This document shows positions 6,435 through 16,118 of a stretch of DNA of 20,502 nucleotides, one piece after another (the stretch's first letter is position 1; every line of letters begins with the position of its first letter). The stretch is from an uncultured Collinsella sp. GTDB lineage: Bacteria; Actinomycetota; Coriobacteriia; Coriobacteriales; Coriobacteriaceae. The stretch is taken from contig CABSNL010000033.1 of assembly GCA_902479095.1 (NCBI GenBank), positions 1 through 20,502 on the forward strand, in the 5' to 3' direction. Both the position numbers and the translations under genes were made by a program. The notes below the pieces were generated by a model. The model made no database searches and had not been told where the DNA came from. It saw nothing but the letters and a program-made list of their open reading frames with translations.

Positions 6435-9254
6435 GTGGCAGAAACGTTTGATATCGCGATTGTCGGCGCGGGCATCACCGGATGCGCCATCGCGCGTCAG
6501 CTCGCGAGATTTGACCTTACCATTTGCGTGATCGAGGCGGCCAACGACATCGCGCTGGGCGCCTCGAAGGCCAACGGTGGCCTGGTGCACGCTGGCTACG
6601 ATCCGGCGCCGGGCACGGTAAAGGCGCAGGTCAACGCTCGTGGTTGCGAGTTGTACGGTGCGTGGGCGCAGGAGCTGGGCTTTCTGTTCTGCCGCACCGG
6701 GTCGATGGTGCTGGGCTTTAACGACGAGGACCGCACGCATCTGGAGCAGCTGCAGTGCAACGGCCATATCAACGGCGTGCCCGAGCTGTCGATCGTCGGA
6801 CCCGACCGCATCCACGAATTAGAGCCGCGCGCCAGTGCCGATGCAACGTGCGCGTTGTGGTGCCCCTCGACTGGGTTTGTCGACCCGTTTGAGGCTGCCA
6901 TCGCCGCGCTGGAGAACGCCGTGGCCAACGGGGTGACGTTTATGCGCTCCGCATCGGTGGAAGCGATCGAGGTAGCTCCCGGCGCTGGCGACGGGAGCGG
7001 TGACGGGACCGCTCGCTTTACGCTGGTGACACCGACCGGTGATGTGCGTTGCCGCTATTTGATTAATGCCGCGGGCAACGGCGCCGCAAACATCTCGCAT
7101 ATGGCGGGCGCCGAGGAGTTCCAGATGGTCTGGCGCCAGGGCAACATCGTGGTGCTGGACAAGGAGCCACGTGCGCTCATGCCGCTCTACCCCGTTCCCA
7201 CGCCGGTTTCCAAGGGCGTCATCGTTACAGGCACCGTCCACGGCAACACGGTGATCACCGCGACCGCCGCCGTGCGCGATCCGGGCGACACGCAGACCTA
7301 CGCCGGCGACGTTAACGCGCTGCTGACCGGCGCGCGCAAGCTGGTGCCCGATCTGGATACGCGCCGCGTGGTGCGCGCATTTGCCGGCGGGCGTCCGGTC
7401 ATTCAGGGAACGAACGACTTCTTTATTGGGCAGTCGGCCGTGGTGCCGGGACTGTTCCAGGCGGCAGGCATTCAGTCGCCGGGCGTGGCGAGCGCGCCGG
7501 CCATTGCCGAGCGCATGGAGCAGGTTATGCGCGACGCGGGTGTGGTTTTGCGCGAACGGGATGACTGGAACCCAATTCGCCGCGCGCCGGACGACTTTGA
7601 CCGCGCACCACTGGCGCGCAAGGAGGAGCTGATCGAGTCCGATCCCGCGTGGGGCCAGATTGTCTGCCGCTGCGAGACGGTGCCCGAAGCCGAGATCGTG
7701 GCCGCGATCCGACGCCAGCCGGGCGCGGTTTCGGTCGAGGGCGTCAAGCGCCGCTGCCGTGCCGGTATGGGCCGGTGTCAGAGCGGCTTTTGCCAGAGCC
7801 GCGTGGTGGCGATTCTGACGCGCGAGTTGGGCTGCAACCCTAGCGAGGTATTACTGGAGGACGCCGGCTCCTGGTTGGTCGAGGGACCTTTGAAGGGGTG
7901 CGCTAGGATGGAGGAGTTCAAATCGAGTGCGATTGATTGCGGCGTCGTAGAAGCCGTACAAACGCAAGCCTTCGACGTGGTCGTTATCGGCGGCGGGCCT
8001 GCAGGCATGGCGGCCGCGCTGGCCGCGCATAAGGCCGGCGCACGCGTGGCCATCGTGGAGCGCGAGCAGCACCTGGGCGGCATCCTCCGCCAGTGCATCC
8101 ACCCCGGCTTTGGCCTGTCGCACTTTAAACAGGAACTCACCGGTCCCGAATACGCACAGCGCTTTATCGACCAGGTGCGCGCAACCGACATTACGCTGTT
8201 CCTGGACTGCATGGTGATTGGGATTGATTCGGGCGAGCCTACGGAAGACGCCGCGGTCCATACCGTCACGCTCATGAGCCCCGCCAGCATGCTACGGCTC
8301 ACCGGGCGCGCGGTCATCCTTGCCATGGGTTGTCGCGAGCGCACGCGCAGCGAGATCAAGATTCCCGGCAGTCGTCCCGCCGGCGTGTTTACGGCCGGCC
8401 TGGCGCAGCGATACATCAATATCGAAAACCTCAAACCCGGCTCGCGTGCCGTCATCTTGGGCTCAGGCGACATCGGGCTTATCATGGCGCGCCGCTGCAC
8501 GCTCGAGGGGATTTCGGTCGAGGGCGTGTACGAGCTCATGCCGTACGCTAACGGCCTGCGCCGCAATGTGAAGAACTGCCTGAACGACTTTGGCATTCCG
8601 CTGCACCTGTCCACCACCGTCACACGCGTGATCGGGCACGACCGCGTGGAAGCCGTCGAGGTAAGCCAAGTCGACGAGCGCCTGGCGCCCATTCCGGGGA
8701 CCGAGCGCATCGTTCCGTGCGACACACTGCTGCTTTCGGTGGGCTTGATTCCCGAGAACGAGCTTTCGGTTGCCGCTGGCGTAGAGCTTGACCCGCGAAC
8801 GCGCGGCGCCGTGGTGGACCAGAGCCTGCAAACGGGCGTGCCGGGTATCTTTGCCTGCGGCAACGTGCTGCACGTGCACGACCTGGCCGACAACGTAACG
8901 ACCGAGTCCGAGAGGGCTGGCGCAGCTGCAGCGGCGTACGCGCTGGGGACCGGCGCGGGCACCGTTCCGGACTGGGAGCTCACGGTCTCCCCTGCCGGCA
9001 TCGCGGGCTACGCGCTGCCGGGACGCATTACGACTGTGACACTCACCAGACTCAACTTCCGTGTGCGCCGACCGGTCGATGCCGCCCGCGTGCGTATTCT
9101 AGCAGGCGACGAGGAACTACTTACAGGCAAGGTCCGCCCGTTTAAACCGAGCGTCATGGAGAGCCTCCCGCTGCCGCCAAAGGTGATTCAGCGCGCACTC
9201 GACCTAGGTGCTAGCGAAATTGTCCTGTCCGTCGATCCCATCGAGGAGGCGTAA
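6435..9254 (+). CDS. Fusion of GlpA-like FAD/[2Fe-2S] dehydrogenase and a second FAD/NAD oxidoreductase
   Basis: A 939-residue flavoprotein. Part one (about 1-490) is a GlpA/LhgO-type FAD dehydrogenase: GAGITG (11-16), KANGGLVHAGYDPAPGT (about 46-62), then a BFD-type [2Fe-2S] domain with Cys pairs in VCRCE (about 410) and RRCRAGMGRCQSGFC. Part two (about 505-939) is a pyridine-nucleotide oxidoreductase with GGGPAGMAAA, RQCIHPGFGLSHFKQELTG, a second nucleotide-binding motif in ILGSGDIGLI, and GIFACGN near the end. In many anaerobes these are two genes followed by a DUF1667 gene, and that third gene follows here. The substrate may be glycerol-3-phosphate or another 2-hydroxyacid, which I cannot tell. 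The GTG at 6435 is supported by TTGGAGG. An in-frame ATG at 7908 (residue 492) with AAGGGG upstream could start the second half separately. Confidence 0.85.
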   Translation: MAETFDIAIVGAGITGCAIARQLARFDLTICVIEAANDIALGASKANGGLVHAGYDPAPGTVKAQVNARGCELYGAWAQELGFLFCRTGSMVLGFNDEDRTHLEQLQCNGHINGVPELSIVGPDRIHELEPRASADATCALWCPSTGFVDPFEAAIAALENAVANGVTFMRSASVEAIEVAPGAGDGSGDGTARFTLVTPTGDVRCRYLINAAGNGAANISHMAGAEEFQMVWRQGNIVVLDKEPRALMPLYPVPTPVSKGVIVTGTVHGNTVITATAAVRDPGDTQTYAGDVNALLTGARKLVPDLDTRRVVRAFAGGRPVIQGTNDFFIGQSAVVPGLFQAAGIQSPGVASAPAIAERMEQVMRDAGVVLRERDDWNPIRRAPDDFDRAPLARKEELIESDPAWGQIVCRCETVPEAEIVAAIRRQPGAVSVEGVKRRCRAGMGRCQSGFCQSRVVAILTRELGCNPSEVLLEDAGSWLVEGPLKGCARMEEFKSSAIDCGVVEAVQTQAFDVVVIGGGPAGMAAALAAHKAGARVAIVEREQHLGGILRQCIHPGFGLSHFKQELTGPEYAQRFIDQVRATDITLFLDCMVIGIDSGEPTEDAAVHTVTLMSPASMLRLTGRAVILAMGCRERTRSEIKIPGSRPAGVFTAGLAQRYINIENLKPGSRAVILGSGDIGLIMARRCTLEGISVEGVYELMPYANGLRRNVKNCLNDFGIPLHLSTTVTRVIGHDRVEAVEVSQVDERLAPIPGTERIVPCDTLLLSVGLIPENELSVAAGVELDPRTRGAVVDQSLQTGVPGIFACGNVLHVHDLADNVTTESERAGAAAAAYALGTGAGTVPDWELTVSPAGIAGYALPGRITTVTLTRLNFRVRRPVDAARVRILAGDEELLTGKVRPFKPSVMESLPLPPKVIQRALDLGASEIVLSVDPIEEA

Positions 9255-9258
9255 GACC

Positions 9259-9681
9259 ATGAGCATAAACGCGATCGAAACGTTGCAGTTCAACTGCACA
9301 ACCTGCCCATCTGAGTGCCTCCTGACCGTAGAGGTAGAGCGTGACGAAGACGGCGCCGTGGTAGAAGTGCGCTCCGTAACCGGCAACAACTGCCCGCGCG
9401 GCGATAAGTTCGCACATCAGGAGCTCACCTGCCCCATGCGCGTGCTCACCACCACCGTGGCCGTCTCCGGCGGCGACGAAGCCCTGCTCCCCGTGCGCAC
9501 ATCCGAAGCCATCCCGCTGACCCTCCACGCCCAAGCCATGGACCTCATCCGAGGCCTAATCGTCAAAGCCCCCATCCGCATGGGCGACGTCGTGCTCCCC
9601 AACCTCCTCAACACGGGCATCGACCTTATCACCAGCATGAACATCGACCTTATCACCAGCATGGACATCGACCCAGCCTAA
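9259..9681 (+). CDS. DUF1667 protein, cysteine-rich partner of the GlpA-like oxidoreductase
   Basis: A 140-residue protein of the DUF1667 family, typically encoded directly after GlpA-like and FAD oxidoreductase genes and presumed to help electron transfer or metal binding, with no proven activity that I know of. Conserved cysteines are C13, C16, C20 (FNCTTCPSEC), C45 (NNCPRG) and C58 (LTCPM). A GAGGAGG site inside the end of the upstream gene and a four-base gap to the ATG at 9259 show it is co-translated with the fusion protein. The frame is open back to 9208, inside the upstream gene, but without support. The last residues are a duplicated IDLITSM(N/D) from a 24-base tandem repeat. Confidence 0.85.
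   Translation: MSINAIETLQFNCTTCPSECLLTVEVERDEDGAVVEVRSVTGNNCPRGDKFAHQELTCPMRVLTTTVAVSGGDEALLPVRTSEAIPLTLHAQAMDLIRGLIVKAPIRMGDVVLPNLLNTGIDLITSMNIDLITSMDIDPA
9619..9666 (+). repeat. Two-copy 24-bp tandem repeat at the 3' end of the DUF1667 gene
   Basis: The eight codons for IDLITSMN occur again as IDLITSMD (9619-9642 and 9643-9666), the DNA differing at only one base, followed by a partial third start (ATCGAC). It lengthens the C-terminus in frame and looks like a recent slippage duplication. Confidence 0.85.
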
Positions 9682-9741
9682 GCAACCAATTTGGGACGGG
9701 CCTCTTTTAGCTACCCCGCCATCCACCCCGCCCTCCCTCAA

Positions 9742-9804
9742 TTGCGGTGGAATAGTTCCTGATTTCCGCCAAAACCACGGCATCCAGGAACTATTCCACC
9801 GCAA
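9742..9804. repeat. Long perfect hairpin, family A copy 1
   Basis: A 20-bp perfect stem, arms 9742-9761 and 9785-9804, with a 23-base loop. The outer part of the stem (TTGCGGTGGAATA, with AGTTGC on the complementary arm) is shared with the hairpin at 11507-11573. The inner seven bases (GTTCCTG) are private to this copy yet fully paired. No T-run follows, so it is not a standard terminator, though it could stall polymerase or protect the DUF1667 mRNA end. Confidence 0.8.
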
Positions 9805-9849
9805 CTATCCTTGGAATCGGTATTTAGCTTGTGCCTACTTTAGTGCCAA

Positions 9850-10007
9850 TTCAAAACTATGCCGGATTACGGGGCTGATTCGGAGAACCCCATCCATACC
9901 GGCAATTTTCGATTTTTGATAAGCCATCTACCTGCGGTTTTAATTTCGCGATTTTTCCCATGGTCAAGTAATGCAGGTCCAGCCCCGTAATCCGCCATAC
10001 TTTTGAA
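9850..10007. repeat. Large inverted-repeat element, family B copy 1
   Basis: Arms of 28 bases (9850-9877 and 9980-10007) match at 26 positions and enclose exactly 102 bases. The enclosed part shares a 26-base identical core (9927-9952, containing TCTACCTGCGGTTTTAAT) with the element at 11301-11430, while the arms of the two elements are unrelated to each other. Confidence 0.8.
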
Positions 10008-10094
10008 ACCAGCCCATTTGGAACGGCCCTCTTATGACTACTTTTGCCCGATCATTCTGCATGTTGGACACAGCTAAAATAGCCCCGTCGCAAA

Positions 10095-10122
10095 TTGACT
10101 ACCCTGGCATTGGGGATACCAT
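10095..10122 (+). promoter_or_regulatory. Candidate promoter of the M24 peptidase, partly within a repeat end
   Basis: TTGACT (10095-10100) and TACCAT (10117-10122) are 16 bases apart, giving a start near 10129 and a 20-base leader with the ribosome site GAAAGGA (10137-10143). The -35 box overlaps the right end of the composite repeat. The -10 match is only four of six. Confidence 0.35.
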
Positions 10123-10149
10123 GGTGGCACCCTAGCGAAAGGATGTTTC

Positions 10150-11238
10150 ATGGCACATGTCGATGAACGGCGCGTGGCGCGCGTGCTCGATGCGCTCGAG
10201 GCTCAGCACCCCGGCGCGCAGCTACTTGTAAACGACCCGTGGTCGATTTATTACCTGACCGGCTTTTATGCCGATATGTTCGAGCGTTTTTGCGGTGTGC
10301 TGCTCGCGCGCGGCAGCGAGCCCGTGATCTTGGTCAACGCCCTGCATCAGCTACCCAAGTATGACAATTCCCGCGTCGCCTATCACACCGATACCGACAT
10401 CGTGGCCGACGCCATCGCGCGCGAGATCGATCCGACCAAACCGCTCGGCATCGACACCGTCATGCGCTCCGGCTTTTTGATGCCGCTCATGGAGCGCCAT
10501 GCTGCGAGTGAGTTTTTCCTGGGCGACTTTGCCGTCACCGCCGCGCGCACCCACAAGGATGCCGCCGAGCAGGAGCTCATGCGCGTGTCCTCAGCTGCTA
10601 ACGACGCCGTGATGGCCGATGCCATCAAGCTCGTCCACGAGGGCGGGACGGAACGCGAGATTGCCGACCAGATGCTCGGCTTGTATCGCAAGCACGGCTG
10701 CGAGGGCTTTAGCTTTCCGCCCATCGTGAGCTTTGGCGCCAACGCCGGCGACCCGCACCACGAGCCCGACGACACCGTGCTCAAGCGTGGCGATGTAGTA
10801 CTGTTCGACATTGGCGGACGCCGCTGCAACTACTGCTCGGACATGACGCGCATGTTCTTTTGGGGCGAGCCGGACGAGGAGACGGCGCGCATCTACGATA
10901 TCGTGCGCCGCGCCAACGAGGCCGCCGAAGCGCTCATCGCACCGGGCGTGCGCATGTGCGACCTGGATCGTGCCGCGCGCGATGTGATTGAAGACGCAGG
11001 CTACGGGCGGTACTTTACGCACCGCCTGGGACATTCGATTGGCCTGCAGGATCACGAGCCTGGCGACGTCTCGCTCGTCAACGAGCAGGTTGTCGAGCCG
11101 GGCATGACGTTTTCCATCGAGCCGGGCATCTACCTCCCCGGCCACACCGGCGTCCGCATCGAGGACTTGGCCCTGGTGACCGAGACCGGCGTCGAGATTC
11201 TCAACGCCTACCCCCACGATCCGGTCCGCCTAGACTAG
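10150..11238 (+). CDS. M24 family metallopeptidase, Xaa-Pro aminopeptidase/dipeptidase type
   Basis: A 362-residue cytosolic peptidase expected to cut Xaa-Pro bonds and help recycle proline-containing peptides. A creatinase-like N-terminal domain (about 1-130) precedes the pita-bread catalytic domain. All five metal ligands are visible: D220 (LFDIGG), D231 (CSDMTR), H295 (RLGHSIGL), E324 (SIEPGIYLPG) and E338 (RIEDLAL). Length and layout match PepQ/YpdF-like proteins, but aminopeptidase versus dipeptidase cannot be decided from the motifs. The ATG at 10150 has GAAAGGA seven bases upstream. It stands alone, between two repeat-rich gene-free stretches and convergent with folC. Confidence 0.92.
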   Translation: MAHVDERRVARVLDALEAQHPGAQLLVNDPWSIYYLTGFYADMFERFCGVLLARGSEPVILVNALHQLPKYDNSRVAYHTDTDIVADAIAREIDPTKPLGIDTVMRSGFLMPLMERHAASEFFLGDFAVTAARTHKDAAEQELMRVSSAANDAVMADAIKLVHEGGTEREIADQMLGLYRKHGCEGFSFPPIVSFGANAGDPHHEPDDTVLKRGDVVLFDIGGRRCNYCSDMTRMFFWGEPDEETARIYDIVRRANEAAEALIAPGVRMCDLDRAARDVIEDAGYGRYFTHRLGHSIGLQDHEPGDVSLVNEQVVEPGMTFSIEPGIYLPGHTGVRIEDLALVTETGVEILNAYPHDPVRLD

Positions 11239-11247
11239 GCAATGCGG

Positions 11248-11266
11248 CAAAGGGACAGCCCCTTTG
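11248..11266 (+). terminator. Short hairpin after the peptidase gene
   Basis: CAAAGGG (11248-11254) pairs with CCCTTTG (11260-11266) around a five-base loop, 10 bases after the stop codon. There is no T-run, so it may be only a weak terminator or an mRNA end. Confidence 0.35.
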
Positions 11267-11300
11267 TCACCTTCCGATTAGCTGCGCCACGAAAGCGGGC

Positions 11301-11430
11301 TATCTACTACGTTTAACCCGCATGGGTCGACCATAACCGGGTTTTCGCAAAATCCGCAAGCCGTCTACCTGCGGTTTTAATTTCGCGATGTTCCGTGCGG
11401 TCGAGGGTAGTCGGTAAAACGTAGTAGATA
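11301..11430. repeat. Large inverted-repeat element, family B copy 2
   Basis: Arms TATCTACTACGTTT (11301-11314) and its perfect complement (11417-11430) enclose 102 bases, the same distance as in the copy at 9850-10007. Weaker pairing continues outward to about 11283 and 11446. The central 26 bases (11364-11389) are identical to the first copy and begin at the same offset within the enclosed part. The arms share nothing with those of copy 1. Confidence 0.8.
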
Positions 11431-11450
11431 GGCCCATTTCGCGGCAAGCG

Positions 11451-11500
11451 AGTCAATTCGGGGTACAGAGCAGCCAAAAAGCCCCGTCCCAAATTGACTA
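11451..11500. repeat. Hairpin built from the composite-repeat end sequence
   Basis: AGTCAATT at 11451-11458 pairs with AATTGACT near 11492-11499, and CGGGG pairs inward with CCCCG. The right arm, AGCCCCGTCCCAAATTGACT, is close to the right end of the composite repeat near 10081-10100. Being between convergent genes, it may help terminate transcription from either side. Confidence 0.55.
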
Positions 11501-11506
11501 ATTTTG

Positions 11507-11573
11507 AGTTGCGGTGATATACGGACTGTTTGAGGCTTCTGCCTTGTAAAACAGTCCGTATTTCACCGCAACT
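11507..11573. repeat. Long hairpin, family A copy 2, between convergent peptidase and folC genes
   Basis: Arms of 25 bases (11507-11531 and 11549-11573) match at 24 positions. The 17-base loop has its own small stem, AGGC-TTCT-GCCT. The outer 15 bases, AGTTGCGGTGRWATA, match the hairpin at 9742-9804, while the inner ten (CGGACTGTTT) are private and fully paired. It sits 15 bases after the folC stop codon and may serve as a terminator without a T-run. Confidence 0.8.
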
Positions 11574-11587
11574 GATGAGGGGATGGG

Positions 11588-12931
11588 TTAGCGGAGCAGG
11601 CCTGCTACTTCGCCGGCTAGGGTGATGGTGCCGGCTGCTACGAAGGGCTCGCCCGCGGCCATGAAAGCTGCGAGGGCCTCGGAAACGCTGGGGTATACGC
11701 CCGCGAGCTTATCGGCATCAACGAGGGCGGCGAGCTCCTCTGCCGGCAGGGCGCGATCGGAATCGGTCTGCGTCACGACCACGCGCGGGAAAGCCGGGAT
11801 CAGCACGTCAACGATACCCGCCACGTCCTTGTCTGCCAGCGCGGCGCACAGCAGCGTGGGGCGATTCTCCACGCACGGATCGATCTCGTCCAGCGCGTTT
11901 ACAAAGTTCTCGCAGCTCTGGGGGTTATGACAAGCGTCAATCAGCTTGAGCGGATCGGTCCCCAGCACATCAAAACGACCCGGCGTGGGGCAACCCATAA
12001 GCGACGCATCGAGCTTGTCATGGTCGAGCTCGCGGCCCAAATACCCCTCGCACAGCATAATCGCGCACGCGGCATTCTGCGGCTGATAGGCCGGCTTGAC
12101 CATGCTCGACGTATAGATCGCACGCGGCGTGGTGCAGCTGAACTCCACCGTATCGCCAACATGCGCCGGCACCTTAGTCGTGGCGTGGCTCACCACGAGT
12201 GGCACCACACCGCACTCGCGGCAGCGGGTATCCATCACGCGCTGAACGCTCGCCTCGTGCGTGCCCTCGCCCAGCACAACCAGGCGCCCAGACTTAATTA
12301 CCGCAGCCTTCTCCCCCGCAATGGCCTCGAGCGTATCTCCGAGAATGCGTGTATGGTCGAGCCCGATGCCTGTGATGGCAACGGCCACGGGGTCGGTCGC
12401 ACTCGTAGCATCCCAGCGTCCGCCCATGCCAACCTCGAGCACGGCAACATCCACCGCGGCCTCGGCAAACACCACAAGTGCGGCGGCCGTCAGCAGGTCA
12501 AACGGCGTGATGGTATAGGCGCGCTCCCCCGCCGCCACACGGTGCGCATTCACGCGACGTCCCGCCTCGACAGCGGCCGAAACGCCACGGGCAAACGCCT
12601 CATCGCTCACAACACGCCCATCGACCTCCATACGCTCGGGATAGCGCACAAGCTGCGGCGACGTATACAGCGCGGTCTTGAGCCCCTCGCCGCGAAGAAT
12701 GGCAGCCGAAAAACGCGTGGTCGAAGTCTTGCCATTGGTACCGGCAACCTGAATGCAATCAAAGTACTCGTCCGGACGCCCCAGCTCATCGAGCATATCG
12801 ACAACCGTCTCAAGCAGAGGCCCAGCATCCCCAGAAATCCGCCCCGTATCAGCAGCCAGCCCAACAGCCTCACCAAACGAAAGCAACTCAAACGAGAAAG
12901 GAACGACATACGACCCAGAACGCTTAGCCAT
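11588..12931 (-). CDS. folC: Folylpolyglutamate synthase / dihydrofolate synthase (Mur ligase family)
   Basis: A 447-residue cytosolic ligase that adds glutamate to folates, and in many bacteria also to dihydropteroate, using ATP. The P-loop VAGTNGKTST lies at 62-71. The TSPQLVRYPERMEVDG and LEVGMGGRWDATSA segments, GLDHTRILGDTLEAIAGEKA, and the C-terminal-domain motif DACHNPQS (usually DGAHNPxS) are FolC hallmarks; the Ala-Cys in place of Gly-Ala is a small departure. The ATG at 12931 has only a loose ribosome site, with GGGGAC about 11 bases upstream. It follows valS on the same strand after 279 bases holding a branched hairpin, so it may or may not share a transcript with valS. It is convergent with the peptidase gene. 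Confidence 0.92.
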   Translation of the reverse strand: MAKRSGSYVVPFSFELLSFGEAVGLAADTGRISGDAGPLLETVVDMLDELGRPDEYFDCIQVAGTNGKTSTTRFSAAILRGEGLKTALYTSPQLVRYPERMEVDGRVVSDEAFARGVSAAVEAGRRVNAHRVAAGERAYTITPFDLLTAAALVVFAEAAVDVAVLEVGMGGRWDATSATDPVAVAITGIGLDHTRILGDTLEAIAGEKAAVIKSGRLVVLGEGTHEASVQRVMDTRCRECGVVPLVVSHATTKVPAHVGDTVEFSCTTPRAIYTSSMVKPAYQPQNAACAIMLCEGYLGRELDHDKLDASLMGCPTPGRFDVLGTDPLKLIDACHNPQSCENFVNALDEIDPCVENRPTLLCAALADKDVAGIVDVLIPAFPRVVVTQTDSDRALPAEELAALVDADKLAGVYPSVSEALAAFMAAGEPFVAAGTITLAGEVAGLLR

Positions 12932-13090
12932 AACCCAAAGTCCCCATAACAGAAAAAGAGGCCCACCAAAAAGAATGAGCCCCTCGCGTTGATAATTTCA
13001 GCCACTATCCGCTTGCAGCAAGATCAAGGCCACAACCCAGTGGCCCTAACCTACCAGTTGCAAACAGCCACGTAACCGCACTAGGAGCGG

Positions 13091-13191
13091 CCCGATGCTT
13101 TGCTCGCCGCAAGTTCCGCACGCAAAGGACAGCACTTAATGTGCTGTCCGTCTTGCGCAGGACTGTCCGCAGCGGAGAGCAAAGCGTCGGG
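13091..13191. repeat. Branched hairpin element between valS and folC
   Basis: Outer arms of 20 bases, CCCGATGCTTTGCTCGCCGC (13091-13110) and 13172-13191, match at 18 positions. Inside is a perfect 9-bp hairpin, GGACAGCAC-TTAAT-GTGCTGTCC (13127-13149), and then a small GGAC/GTCC palindrome near 13160-13168. The whole could fold as a three-way junction in the valS-folC intergenic RNA. It starts 19 bases after the valS stop. It has no T-run and looks like a repeat element, not a canonical terminator. Confidence 0.7.
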
Positions 13192-13210
13192 ACGCGCCCC
13201 CAAGTTAGAC

Positions 13211-15907
<2,697 letters not shown>

Positions 15908-15927
15908 ATATCTCTCCCTTGCCCATC

Positions 15928-15967
15928 GGGGAGGAATGTAGGCCCGCCAGGGTCTGCATTCCTCCCC
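15928..15967 (-). promoter_or_regulatory. Perfect hairpin in the valS leader
   Basis: An 11-bp perfect stem, GGGGAGGAATG (minus-strand left arm, 15957-15967) with CATTCCTCCCC (15928-15938), and an 18-base loop, ends 20 bases before the valS start. The left arm itself resembles a ribosome site and is buried in the stem. No T-box sequence (TGGNACCGCG) is visible, so I do not call it a T-box. Confidence 0.55.
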
Positions 15968-16061
15968 TTAGGTATCGATTACTTCAGTCTGATATGACTT
16001 CGCTGAGGCTTAAACAAACACACAGAATAACACAGGTAGTTGGGGTTATTGCGTATATATA

Positions 16062-16097
16062 AAATAGCCTCCGACCGCGGGTGGTCGGAGGCTATTT
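16062..16097 (-). terminator. Strong rho-independent terminator of the tig-clpP-clpX cluster
   Basis: A 15-bp perfect stem, AAATAGCCTCCGACC (16062-16076) with its complement (16083-16097), and a six-base loop, followed on the minus strand by an A/T-rich tail, 21 bases after the clpX stop. It separates clpX from valS. Confidence 0.9.
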
Positions 16098-16118
16098 GCA
16101 AACACGCTTTAGGCTGGT

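Larger units (their letters stand above)
9688..10098. repeat. Composite intergenic repeat region bounded by an imperfect 23-bp inverted repeat
   Basis: This is the gene-free stretch between the DUF1667 and peptidase genes. Its left end, AATTTGGGACGGGCCT... (9688-9710), and its right end, ...AGCCCCGTCGCAAATT (10074-10096), are inverted copies matching at 20 of 23 positions. A further similar piece, CATTTGGAACGGCCCTCTT, lies near 10015-10033. Inside are a 20-bp perfect hairpin (9742-9804) and a long 26-of-28 inverted repeat (9850-10007), listed separately. Related sequence recurs at 11451-11500. No reading frame here looks real. Confidence 0.65.
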
